Assembly (NCBI RefSeq): GCF_900113285.1
Contig: NZ_FOOT01000001.1
Span: 744,001-808,000, forward strand
Source: Pontibacter chinhatensis
Lineage (GTDB): Bacteria; Bacteroidota; Bacteroidia; Cytophagales; Hymenobacteraceae
DNA length: 64,000 nucleotides
Direction: 5' to 3'
The first letter of the stretch is position 1, and each line of letters starts with the position of its first letter. Positions 8,329-16,707 of this stretch are shown piece after piece. The translations under genes and the position numbers were made by a program. The notes below the pieces were generated by a model. It was not told where the DNA came from. It searched no databases and saw nothing but the letters and a program-made list of their open reading frames with translations.

Positions 8329-9419
8329 TATTCTGTTTCAATCTTTTTAGTCTTGCTGCTGAACGAGCCAATGATCTTGTTGTTGAGTTCTTCCTGTACC
8401 GCAGCCAGTTCTTTTACCGCTTCCAGGCGTTTGCGGCTTCCCTCCTCCGATATCTTTACCACGGCATCAAGGGTCTCCACCATGTCGCGGTTCACTTTTT
8501 TGAGCGTCTCCACATCCACAATGCCGCGCTCGTTTTCCTTGGAAGCGTTTACCACGTTAGTTTTGAGCAATTGCGAGTTCTTGAGCAGCATCTCGTTGGT
8601 GGTATCGGTTACCTTTTTCTGAATTTCCAGGGCCTTGCGCTGTTTCTCCAGCCCCAGGGCAATGGCCACCTGCTGGCGCCACACCGGGATGACAGTTACG
8701 ATCGAGTTCTGAATCTTCTGGGCCAGCACATCGTTCGTAGTCTGTATCATACGGATCTGCGGCATGGACTGCGTGGCGATGGTGTGGGAGAGGGTCAGGT
8801 CGTGCACCTTCTTCTCAAGCCTGTCCTTAAAGGCGATCAGGTCGCTGAGGCGCTGCACCACCAGCTCATCCTGGTTGCTGCTCTCTACCTCGCCCTGTAA
8901 CTTCGGAATCAGCTCGTTTTCAATCTCCTCTATCTTCATTTTGCCGGCAGCAATTACCGCGCGCACCTCGTGTATGTACTCCACGGCCTGCTTGAACATC
9001 ACTTCCAGGCTGGTCGAGTCTTTAAGTATACTTTGGCGCGTTTTCTCCAGCTTTATTACCACATCGTCCACATTCTCAGAGATGGAATTGTACTGGATGG
9101 CCAGCTTTTTAGAGCGGTCTTCTATTTTTTTGCCAAACGGTAGCCTGGACAGGAAACTGCGCTTCTCCCCCTCGTCGATCTTGATCATGTTGATTTGGGT
9201 GAGCAGCTCGTTAATGGCTGTACCGGCATCGCCGGAGTCTTTCGCCTTCACCTTTGCCAGCAACTCGTTGGAGTAATGCCCGAGCTTGCGTTGTGTCTCC
9301 ACCCCAAAATTGGTGAGGCTCTCGGGTTTCTCCGGGTCGATAGTCTTAGAAAGATCTGCGGCGCGCTGCTGTAGCAGCTCCTTGTTTTCGGTGATGGTGA
9401 TATCTGTGTTATTTTCCAT
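8328..9419 (-). CDS. telA: TelA / KlaA family (toxic anion resistance) protein
   Basis: A 363-residue, almost wholly helical coiled-coil protein of the TelA/YaaN family, named for plasmid-borne tellurite resistance but widespread in chromosomal stress and envelope operons. Family signatures include LSRLPFGKKIEDRS near residue 90, the long amphipathic central region, and VIPVWRQQVAIALGLEKQRKALEIQKKVTDTTN. No membrane segment; likely cytoplasmic. It follows a membrane-anchored 145-residue protein by 8 bp and overlaps the next gene. There are no other ter-type genes here, so metal or anion resistance is not proven by context. Confidence 0.88.
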   Translation of the reverse strand: MENNTDITITENKELLQQRAADLSKTIDPEKPESLTNFGVETQRKLGHYSNELLAKVKAKDSGDAGTAINELLTQINMIKIDEGEKRSFLSRLPFGKKIEDRSKKLAIQYNSISENVDDVVIKLEKTRQSILKDSTSLEVMFKQAVEYIHEVRAVIAAGKMKIEEIENELIPKLQGEVESSNQDELVVQRLSDLIAFKDRLEKKVHDLTLSHTIATQSMPQIRMIQTTNDVLAQKIQNSIVTVIPVWRQQVAIALGLEKQRKALEIQKKVTDTTNEMLLKNSQLLKTNVVNASKENERGIVDVETLKKVNRDMVETLDAVVKISEEGSRKRLEAVKELAAVQEELNNKIIGSFSSKTKKIETE

Positions 9420-9427
9420 GGTTTTAT

Positions 9428-9865
9428 TTAGCCAACGTTATTTTTACCCAGGGCGTCCAGTGTGTGCAGGCTTTTGCGGGCCTTGTCCTGGCGCTCCGTC
9501 GTTTCGTACCATTCAATATCGGATAATGGCAGATAATCTCCTAATAATTCGCGCACTTCCCGCATCAGGGCCTCTCCTTTTTTTGTACGGAACGAGGGGT
9601 TCTTGTAATAAGCGCTCAGGTATTCCACCTTCACCATACCAGCCTGCGTTATGGCAAGCTCCTTTACCTCCACTACCAGCTCCGATTGCTCGTTATGGTC
9701 TGACACGACGGTCCGGTAGACGCCCTGATGCCCTTCCTGCAGCACAGCCTGGCTGGCCTCCCGTGCCTGCTGAATAGCTTTGCGCAGGCTGAGGTTGGGT
9801 TTTAAGTAATGACCATACATATAGCCCAGTACTGCCCCTATAACGAATATCCAAAAGAGTAGCAT
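9428..9865 (-). CDS. Hypothetical protein with one N-terminal membrane anchor
   Basis: The 145-residue product opens with one hydrophobic segment (MLLFWIFVIGAVLGYMYG, 1-18) and then a soluble domain of about 115 residues with mixed beta/alpha character (SELVVEVKELAITQAGMV). It is the first gene of the telA operon, 8 bp upstream of telA. It may tether the complex to the inner membrane; that is inference from position and topology. I do not recognise the family. Confidence 0.75.
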   Translation of the reverse strand: MLLFWIFVIGAVLGYMYGHYLKPNLSLRKAIQQAREASQAVLQEGHQGVYRTVVSDHNEQSELVVEVKELAITQAGMVKVEYLSAYYKNPSFRTKKGEALMREVRELLGDYLPLSDIEWYETTERQDKARKSLHTLDALGKNNVG

Positions 9866-10261
9866 ATATGATTGTACTTTTTAGCTGATGTTTGCGTGTA
9901 TACTTTTTTATACGGCGATTAAGGTTGGGTAGATGATGCGCTTCAACCGCCTCCCGCCACTGCTAAGAACAGGAACAAATCCTGAAAGTTCTAATGGCTG
10001 TGCCAGGTTTTTGTGATGTTGTGTAGATGTTACAGATCCCCAGCCCTCCCCTAAGAGCCACAATTCCATTGCTGCTTCAAGTTTTCAACATGGAGCTATT
10101 ATGTGGCCAGTTTTCAACTGGCGGAACTTTAAAATGATTGCCATACGTACGCTCGCGAATTATAGGCCCTATTTGTATTCCAGGTTGGAAACCTAAAGTA
10201 TAGAAATGCCGCTGCTATACTTGTTTACTAAGTGTAGCCCAAGAGGGCAGGAAGTTTTGCA
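9866..10261. other. Gap with degenerate palindromes, no gene
   Basis: No convincing coding frame. Two short palindromes, GCCAGTT-TTC-AACTGGC (10106-10122) and CAGGTT-GGA-AACCT (10181-10193), have the same arm-3-base-loop-arm design as the triple-palindrome elements elsewhere and look like a decayed copy. AAGTATA/TATACTT words are frequent. Confidence 0.5.
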
Positions 10262-10780
10262 GTACCGGGCCCAACCACCCCTACCCCTCCTTAGCCAAGG
10301 AGGGGAGTCTGTAGTTACTGAGGTTGAAGTATAAGCGCTGTAGCTGCTGTCCCTACAAAGTATAAACCCACCCCTAGCCCCTCCGAGGAGGGGAATTATA
10401 CTTGCTCCTTCTCCTGTCATCTTGAGCGGTGAGAGAACTACCCGGGATTCTACACAGATCTCTCCCAAAGGTCGAGATGACAGCAAAGGCAGGGGCTATC
10501 GAAAGATTCCCAGCCTTTGGGTTGAGCGCCTTCTAGATTTCCGGTTTCGCCACAGCGAAATTGCGACGCAGGAGCAAAGGAAATGTAGACAGCGCGATGC
10601 CCGAAGGCGAGGCCTCCCGGCCTAGGAGGGAGCCAAGTTAGAGATGCAACTTTAGGCTCGTAAATCTGGAGGATGAACAGTAACTAACAAGAATACCTTA
10701 GTCCAAACAGAAGGAAGCAGGGGCTATGAAAATATAAACTAGCAAAGTATAAAAGTATAGCCAAAGTATAAAAGCATAGC
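10262..10780 (+). repeat. Large composite intergenic repeat, copy 1
   Basis: Modules in order: a GGG(T/C)CCAACCACCCC start; palindrome CCCCTCCTT-agcc-AAGGAGGGG (10284-10305); palindrome CCCCTCCGAGGAGGGG (10378-10393); an inverted pair CTGTCATCTTGA / TCGAGATGACAG (10413-10483); then a conserved core with CCCAGCCTTTGGG, GCGCCTTCTAGATTTCCGG and GGCGAGGCCTCCCGG (10509-10635); and a tail rich in AAGTATA. Other copies: 18754, 28855, 43799 (plus) and 51700, 61475 (minus). This copy lacks the GGACAGGTCGCGACCTGTCC module. It lies between divergent genes. Short open frames inside are by-products of the repeat. Confidence 0.85.
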
Positions 10781-10843
10781 TAACGCCGTTCTGAAGCTAT
10801 ACAGCCACCTCATTCCTGACAAGACTCATTCCTAACTAATTTG

Positions 10844-10851
10844 TACCTTTG
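10844..10851 (+). promoter_or_regulatory. Candidate -7 box TACCTTTG
   Basis: Matches the Bacteroidota -7 consensus TAnnTTTG, 52 bp upstream of the hydrolase start at 10904. No good -33 TTTG is visible at the usual distance, so this is only a candidate. Confidence 0.3.
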
Positions 10852-10903
10852 CCCTACAAACCGGAAACAAAACCACGCCGGCAGCAACAAGCCTTTCGCC
10901 TTC

Positions 10904-12019
10904 ATGACCCGCTTTATACTCTACACCCTTAGCTTTTTCATACTTTTGGCTACCGTAGCCGGCTGCTCCTTTCTACGGCTATCTCCTCAGTTTGGGGCCG
11001 AGGCAAAGGGTGCGCGCCTGGAAAAGATGCAGCAGTCGCCGAACTACGCAGAGGGTGTGTTCCAAAACCCTGTGCCTACCAACATGGACATCGGCTTTAA
11101 GGGATACCTCAAGCTGTTACACACGCGGATCTTTGGAGAGACAGTCGAGCAACTACCAGACCGCCCCATCCCCTACCTGCCTGTAAAAGCTGCCCATACC
11201 AAGACGACACAGGATACAGCTACCGTGGTCACCTGGCTGGGGCATTCTTCCTTTATCGTGGAGATAGACGGCAAACGCCTGCTGCTGGACCCCATGCTAG
11301 GCGATATCGCCTCCCCGCTGTCTTTTATGGGTCCAGAAAGGTTTGCTCCCTTACCCATCACTGCCGCGGAGATGCCCGCCATAGATGCTGTCCTTATTTC
11401 TCATGACCACTACGACCACCTCGATTATGGCTCGATACAAGCGCTCAACGAGAAAACCGGTCATTTTTATGTAGCACTGGGCGTGGGCGCCCACCTGGAG
11501 CGTTGGGGTGTGCCGGCTGATAAGATAACGGAAATGGATTGGTGGCAGGAGGCAAGCTGGCAGGGGCTCACCTTTGCAGCGACGCCTTCCCGGCACTTCT
11601 CCGGCCGCGGTCTTACTGACAGGATGAAAACTCTCTGGACCTCCTGGGTTATTATGGGTAAGGAGGACAGGATTTTCTTTAGCGGCGACACGGGCTATTT
11701 CCCGGGCTTTTCGGAAATCGGCGAAAAGTATGGCCCCTTCGATATTACCTTGCTTGAGTGCGGGCAGTACAACGAGCTCTGGCAGAGCATCCACATGATG
11801 CCCGAGCAAACGGTGCAGGCCCACCTCGACCTGAAGGGCAAGCTGCTCATGCCCATCCACTGGGGAGCCTTCTCCCTGGCCATGCACAGCTGGACCGACC
11901 CCATCGAACGCGTTACCAAAGAGGCGGCAGCACGACAGGTGCCCATCACCACGCCCCTAATAGGAGAACCGGTTATCCTGAATGGTTCTGCTCCGAAAAC
12001 CGCCTGGTGGCGTCCTTAA
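10904..12019 (+). CDS. Lipoprotein metallo-beta-lactamase-fold hydrolase (NAPE-PLD / UlaG-like)
   Basis: The 371-residue product starts with a lipoprotein signal ending in the lipobox VAGC (Cys about 21), so it should be anchored in the membrane facing the periplasm. The zinc-binding motif SHDHYDHLD lies near residue 165, with later metal ligands in FSGDTGYFPG and the C-terminal LMPIHWGAFSLA. The WLGHSSFIVEIDGKRLLLDP opening and the overall length fit N-acyl-phosphatidylethanolamine phospholipase D-like proteins, also annotated as UlaG-like. The substrate is not known in bacteria; a lipid is plausible for a membrane-anchored enzyme. The start at 10904 is chosen because it gives a clean signal peptide; a longer frame begins at 10841. 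Confidence 0.85.
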   Translation: MTRFILYTLSFFILLATVAGCSFLRLSPQFGAEAKGARLEKMQQSPNYAEGVFQNPVPTNMDIGFKGYLKLLHTRIFGETVEQLPDRPIPYLPVKAAHTKTTQDTATVVTWLGHSSFIVEIDGKRLLLDPMLGDIASPLSFMGPERFAPLPITAAEMPAIDAVLISHDHYDHLDYGSIQALNEKTGHFYVALGVGAHLERWGVPADKITEMDWWQEASWQGLTFAATPSRHFSGRGLTDRMKTLWTSWVIMGKEDRIFFSGDTGYFPGFSEIGEKYGPFDITLLECGQYNELWQSIHMMPEQTVQAHLDLKGKLLMPIHWGAFSLAMHSWTDPIERVTKEAAARQVPITTPLIGEPVILNGSAPKTAWWRP

Positions 12020-12297
12020 TCAAACCAGGCATCATCCAACATTATCCAGGCGAGGGCTGCCGGAAGCTTTGATAGCCACCAGCAGCCCTCGCCCCTATAA
12101 AAGTACGTATCACCCAACTCTTAGCCGCATTCATACTTAATTTCAGACCGTCGCTACTAATTTCCTCGGGCACGCATTTCTCTTGCAGACAGAATTACGT
12201 ATAGAAATATACATCTTCATTGTCATCCTCCCTTTTAGGCGACCAACTATGGCACATACTTCCTGACGGCGATGCCAGGCCTCTATATCCTGAAACT

Positions 12298-14928
12298 ATG
12301 AAAATCCTAGAACTTAAGATAATGCGTGGCCCAAACTACTGGTCCATTAAGCATCCGAAAATCATTGTGCTCAAGCTGGACCTGGAGGACCTGCAAAACA
12401 CCCACACCGACGAGATACCGAACCTGGCACAGAGGCTCCTTAGGCTGTTCCCGGGCTTGCACAAGCACCGCTCCTATGTGGGCACAGAAGGCGGCTTTGT
12501 ACGGCTGCTGAATGAAGGCACCTCCCTGAGCAAGGTAGTACAGCATATCGCCCTGGAACTACAAACAGTAGCTGGCATGGACAGTGGCTATGGCAGACGC
12601 TACGCCACCGATCAGCCCGGAGTGGATATTGTCGTGTTTTCGTACCAGCAGGAGCGGGCGGGCGAATATGCCGCCCACGCAGCCGTGCGCATTACCGAGG
12701 CTTTGGTGCGCGGTGAGCGGGTAAGTGTGGTACAGGACGTGGCCAGGCTCCACCAGATACGGGAGGACGAGTATTTTGGCCCTTCCACCGAGGCCATTGT
12801 ACGCGAAGCGGTGAACCGCAACATCCCCTACATCCAGAACAAGGAGATGGGACTTATCCAACTGGGCTTCGGCGTACACCAAAAGCGCATTCAGGCGGCC
12901 ATGACCAGCAATACCTCCTGCTTTGCCGTGGAAAATGCAGGCGACAAAAACCAGACAAAGCTCATTCTGGAAGAGGCAGGTATACCTGTGCCGTTGGGCA
13001 GGATTGTTAAAACATCCCGCGAGCTGGAGCATGCTATTGACGAGCTGGATTATCCCATAGTAACCAAACCCCTGTACGGCAACCAGGGTAAAGGCGCCAG
13101 TATAAACCTGCATACCTGGAAGGAAGCGTTGAAAGGTTTTACCGAGGCACAGCGCTTTTCAGAGGAGGTGATGGTAGAGCAGTTTATTCAGGGCTATGAC
13201 TACAGGCTATTGGTGATAGACGGTAAGTTTACGGCCGCCGCCAGACGAACGCCCGCTCTGGTGGTGGGTGATGGCAAATCCACCATCCGGCAATTGATAA
13301 ACCAGGTAAACAAAGACCCGCGCCGTGGGGTTGGCCATGAGAAAGCCCTCACCCATATCAAGGTGGATAAAATCACCAGGGGCATTCTGCGCGAGCGCGG
13401 ACTTACCCTGCAGGCCGTGCTGCCGGCCGGTGAGGTACTGCACCTGAAAACGACCGCCAACCTGAGCACCGGCGGCACCGCCACCGATGTGACGGACCTG
13501 GTGCACCCCTACAACGTGCTGATGGCGGAGCGCATCGCCGGTATCATAGGCCTGGACATCTGCGGCATAGACGTCATAGCCTCCGACATTGCTATCCCGC
13601 TACCGGAGGCTCGCGGGGCCGTGATAGAAGTCAATGCCGCCCCTGGACTGCGCATGCACATCTCCCCTACCGAAGGCTTGCCGCGAAATGTGGCCGAGCC
13701 GATCATCAACATGCTGTTCCCGTTTGGCTGTCCGTCGCGCATCCCGATCGTGGCCATAACAGGCACCAACGGCAAAACCACTACGACACGCCTCTCGGCA
13801 CACATCCTCAACTTTAAGGGCCATAAAGTGGGCTATACCACCACCGACGGCATCTACATACAGGGCAAACGGGTAGTAAAGGGCGACACGACCGGCGCCT
13901 ATAGCAGCGAGTTCGTGCTAAAAGACCCCACCGTGAACTATGCCGTGCTGGAGTGCGCGCGCGGGGGAATGTTGCGTACCGGACTGGCTTTCAGGCAGTG
14001 CGACATCGGTGTTGTGATGAACGTGTCGGAAGATCATTTGGGCTTGGGTGACATCCATACCGTGGAAGATATGGCGCGTGTGAAAGCCGTTATCCCGAAA
14101 ATCGTATGCTCGCAGGGCTATGCCGTTCTGAATGCTGATGACGAACTGGTTTACGAGATGAGTCATGGCTTGCGCTGCAAAATCGCCTTGTTCAGCCTTG
14201 ACGAGGAAAACCCGCGCATTATGGCGCACATTGCCAAGGGCGGGCTGGCTGCCGTGTACGAGGCAGGTTTTATCTCCATTTTTAAAAACACCTACAAGAT
14301 AAGGGTGGATCGGGTGGCCGACATACCGCTCACCTTTGGAGGCAAGGCCAAATTCAACATCTATAATGTGCTGGCAGCCACTCTGGTCGCGTACATTTCG
14401 CACTTGGAAATAAACGAAATCCGGACTGCCCTGCGCACCTTTATCCCCTCACCGGAAACCACTCCGGGACGTATGAACCTGTTCAGGCTGCCTAAGGCGG
14501 AGGTGCTTATTGACTATGCCCACAACATTGCTAGCATGCAGGCTATCAGCGATTTTATCAAGCACACAGATGCTTCCCCTAAGATTGGGATTATTGCAGG
14601 CATCGGCGACCGCCGCGACGAGGATGTGAAGCAGGTGGGCAGGCTAGCTGCCGAGGTATTCGACGAGATCATCATCCGGCAGGACAAGGACCTGCGTGGC
14701 CGCAACGGCGAAGAAATAAACCACTTGCTTAAAGAAGGCATTTACATGGTGAAGCCGGAACTGGAGCCGAAGGAAATTAACCAGGAAACCCGTGCCCTGG
14801 CCTATGCCCTGGAGTATGCGCCGGAAGGTTCCTTCATTGCGCTCTTCTCTGAGGACATACCTGAGGCTGTGAAGCTGGTGGAGAATTTCAGGGTAATCCA
14901 GCACCGGGAAGCTAAGAGCGAGCAGTAA
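12298..14928 (+). CDS. cphA: Cyanophycin synthetase
   Basis: Polymerises aspartate and arginine into cyanophycin (multi-L-arginyl-poly-L-aspartate) with ATP, in the cytoplasm. The 876-residue protein has the three parts of CphA: an N-terminal domain (about 1-200, beginning MKILELKIMRGPNYWS); an ATP-grasp domain (about 210-470, with KPLYGNQGKGASINL and VEQFIQGYDYRLLVIDG); and a Mur-ligase-like domain with the P-loop ITGTNGKTTTTRL near residue 490. The length is normal. The start at 12298 matches the family N-terminus; the frame is open to 12220. No cyanophycinase (cphB) or isoaspartyl dipeptidase lies in the window, so the degradation genes must be elsewhere or missing. Confidence 0.93.
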   Translation: MKILELKIMRGPNYWSIKHPKIIVLKLDLEDLQNTHTDEIPNLAQRLLRLFPGLHKHRSYVGTEGGFVRLLNEGTSLSKVVQHIALELQTVAGMDSGYGRRYATDQPGVDIVVFSYQQERAGEYAAHAAVRITEALVRGERVSVVQDVARLHQIREDEYFGPSTEAIVREAVNRNIPYIQNKEMGLIQLGFGVHQKRIQAAMTSNTSCFAVENAGDKNQTKLILEEAGIPVPLGRIVKTSRELEHAIDELDYPIVTKPLYGNQGKGASINLHTWKEALKGFTEAQRFSEEVMVEQFIQGYDYRLLVIDGKFTAAARRTPALVVGDGKSTIRQLINQVNKDPRRGVGHEKALTHIKVDKITRGILRERGLTLQAVLPAGEVLHLKTTANLSTGGTATDVTDLVHPYNVLMAERIAGIIGLDICGIDVIASDIAIPLPEARGAVIEVNAAPGLRMHISPTEGLPRNVAEPIINMLFPFGCPSRIPIVAITGTNGKTTTTRLSAHILNFKGHKVGYTTTDGIYIQGKRVVKGDTTGAYSSEFVLKDPTVNYAVLECARGGMLRTGLAFRQCDIGVVMNVSEDHLGLGDIHTVEDMARVKAVIPKIVCSQGYAVLNADDELVYEMSHGLRCKIALFSLDEENPRIMAHIAKGGLAAVYEAGFISIFKNTYKIRVDRVADIPLTFGGKAKFNIYNVLAATLVAYISHLEINEIRTALRTFIPSPETTPGRMNLFRLPKAEVLIDYAHNIASMQAISDFIKHTDASPKIGIIAGIGDRRDEDVKQVGRLAAEVFDEIIIRQDKDLRGRNGEEINHLLKEGIYMVKPELEPKEINQETRALAYALEYAPEGSFIALFSEDIPEAVKLVENFRVIQHREAKSEQ

Positions 14929-14961
14929 CGGCAGGGAATCAGAAGGACCATGTAAGCAAAT

Positions 14962-14998
14962 AAAAAAAGCCAGCCCCACCCAAAGGGTGAGGCTGGCA
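14962..14998 (-). terminator. Rho-independent terminator of the outer-membrane protein gene
   Basis: GCCAGCC(t/c)CACCC stem with a 4-base loop, followed on the minus strand by a run of seven T. It lies between the convergent cphA and porin-like genes and may stop both. Confidence 0.85.
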
Positions 14999-15022
14999 GG
15001 TTCTATCGTTTATACTTGATTT

Positions 15023-15691
15023 TTAGTTACCCGATGGGAAACGCAGCCCCAGCGTCAGCATAAATACTGAGTGGCGGGCGTTTGTCAGGTCCCCCTCAAA
15101 GTTCACGTCCTCTTTCACGAAGTCGGAGAAGGCGCCGTTGTAGCGGATGCCCAGGCTGATGCCGTTGCTGGCTTTAAAGCCAAGACCTGCCGCGTAACCT
15201 ACCTCAAACTCCGAAAGGCCGTCTTTGCTCTTGGCATCTTTCTCGCTGGAGATGCGGGTGCCGTCGCCGTCATAAAGTTCGGTTTTGTTGTTCACGCTCA
15301 GCAGGTAGCTCAGCTGCGGGCCAAACTCAAAGTATAGCGGACCGGCATTGAAGTGGCCCAGCACCGGCAGTTCCAGGTAGTTGTAGTCTACGCTGCCCTC
15401 ACGTCTTCTTTTCTGCAACAGCAGGTTCGTATACTCCTCGCTGTTGTTTTTGAAGCCTTTTCTGGAGTATAACAGTTCCGGCTGAATGGAGAAGAAATCC
15501 TCCACTACCGGGAAGTTCACGGTAAGACCTCCGTGAAAGCCCACCTTGTTCTCGAATCTGTCTTCGTTTTTCAGGTCGCCGGACAGGTTGCTGAGGTTAG
15601 CACCGCCCCTTACGCCCAATGTTGCCTGCGCCTGCGCAGCGGTAAATGTGCCAAAAGCCAGGGCTGCTGCAAAGAAAAACTTCTTCATCAT
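15023..15691 (-). CDS. Outer-membrane beta-barrel protein (PorT / OMP_b-brl family)
   Basis: A 222-residue protein with a signal peptide (MKKFFFAAALAFGTFTAAQA, cut before QATLGVRGG), followed by alternating amphipathic strands typical of 8-stranded barrels in Bacteroidota: GVRGGANLSNL, PELLYSRKGF, YLELPVLGHFNAGPLYFEFGP, VGYAAGLGFKA and the final LTLGLRFPSGN. It should sit in the outer membrane. The function is not determined; these proteins are abundant and are often annotated as porin family or PorT-like. It is a single gene with its own terminator. The start is MMKKFF at 15691 or MKKFF at 15688; the extension to 15727 does not fit a signal peptide. Confidence 0.85.
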   Translation of the reverse strand: MMKKFFFAAALAFGTFTAAQAQATLGVRGGANLSNLSGDLKNEDRFENKVGFHGGLTVNFPVVEDFFSIQPELLYSRKGFKNNSEEYTNLLLQKRRREGSVDYNYLELPVLGHFNAGPLYFEFGPQLSYLLSVNNKTELYDGDGTRISSEKDAKSKDGLSEFEVGYAAGLGFKASNGISLGIRYNGAFSDFVKEDVNFEGDLTNARHSVFMLTLGLRFPSGN

Positions 15692-16038
15692 AATGATAAG
15701 TATGTTAGTTTGGTAGTAAACGGGCAATATACGTGCCTTCTTATATAGCCGGTTGCTATGTAATATTTAATAATAAATCGTCGGCGCACCTAGCAGCACC
15801 AGTAAGTAACAGACTTTCAGGTCGCTACTAACATCCAATAAAGTACACATCGGTAAAGTGCTAAAAAACTTCTTCGATTGGGGTAACATTTCCCTGAAAA
15901 AATGAAGCAGTAAAAGTATAAGCATGCTTCACTGTTAAGCGAGAGAAAGTATAAACCGGTGCATTATCCATGCTTTAAAATTAAGCTGCTGTCCCACCCT
16001 ACAGCGGCACGTATCAGTACAATTCCCTACCTTTGGCC
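15692..16038. other. Divergent gap between outer-membrane protein and exonuclease genes
   Basis: An AT-rich gap with several AAGTATA words (15914, 15949) and no convincing coding frame or RNA. It should hold the promoters of both divergent genes. Confidence 0.4.
16028..16035 (+). promoter_or_regulatory. Candidate -7 box TACCTTTG immediately before a start codon
   Basis: A perfect TAnnTTTG match ending 3 bp before the ATG at 16039. If used, transcription would start at or beside the ATG, giving a leaderless mRNA. There is no Shine-Dalgarno to contradict this, but no clear -33 element supports it. Confidence 0.3.
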
Positions 16039-16593
16039 ATGGATTTTATTTCTATTGATTTTGAGACGGCCACGCCGCAACGCGATAGCCCCTGTGAGAT
16101 AGGTTTGACGGTGGTCCGGGACAGGCAGATTGTAGAAACGCGCTCTTGGCTAATCAAGCCTTTGTACTATCCGCACTTCAACCCCTTTAATGTGGCCGTG
16201 CATGGCATCAGACCAGCCGATGTGAAAGACCAGCCGGACTTCCGGGAGTTGTGGCCGGTGCTGCAACCCTACCTGGAGGGGCAGTTCCTGATAGCCCATA
16301 ATGCCAGCTTTGACATGAGCGTGCTGCGCAAAACACTGGCTACTTACAACATCCCCTTGCCCGAAGCCAGCTATGCCTGCAGCCTCAAGTTCTCCAAGAA
16401 CATCTGGAAAGGCATGAGCAAGTATGACCTGAAAACACTCTGCAACATGCACCACATCAACTTCCTGCACCACCGGGCAGCATCAGACGCCGATGCCTGC
16501 GCGCGGTTATCTATTAAAGCCTTGGAACAGACCGGCACAACCACAGAAGTAGAGTTCGCTGATAAAATGGGCAGCAAGATAGGCCGTTTATAG
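16039..16593 (+). CDS. DnaQ-like DEDDh 3'-5' exonuclease
   Basis: A 184-residue single-domain exonuclease of the DnaQ/epsilon fold. All catalytic residues are visible: Asp7 and Glu9 (ISIDFETA), Asp92 (AHNASFDMSVL), His145 and Asp150 (HHRAASDADA). It lacks the C-terminal polymerase-binding tail of a true epsilon subunit, so a free-standing repair or RNA/DNA trimming exonuclease is more likely. The ATG at 16039 follows a TACCTTTG box by 3 bp. It stands alone, 114 bp before the HNH endonuclease gene. Confidence 0.88.
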   Translation: MDFISIDFETATPQRDSPCEIGLTVVRDRQIVETRSWLIKPLYYPHFNPFNVAVHGIRPADVKDQPDFRELWPVLQPYLEGQFLIAHNASFDMSVLRKTLATYNIPLPEASYACSLKFSKNIWKGMSKYDLKTLCNMHHINFLHHRAASDADACARLSIKALEQTGTTTEVEFADKMGSKIGRL

Positions 16594-16707
16594 CTATGTG
16601 ACTTTAGAGGCGTTCCTGATTTTCAAAAATTAATTTTATATTTACTATATGATTTATATCATTCATGGATTTTTTGAAAATCACAGTAACAACAGGTTTA
16701 TCCGTTA

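Noticed and set aside
10422..10625. Open frames inside the composite repeat (also 29125-29400), whose peptides share SPKGRDDS and LPSLWVERLLDFR
   Set aside because: The shared peptide reflects nucleotide identity of the repeat core. The frames have no independent start signal, differ in their ends, and the copy at 18754 stops early, so this is repeat DNA rather than a protein family.
10262..10780. Composite repeat as an insertion sequence or MITE
   Set aside because: No transposase frame, terminal inverted repeat or target duplication could be identified, so it is listed only as a repeat.
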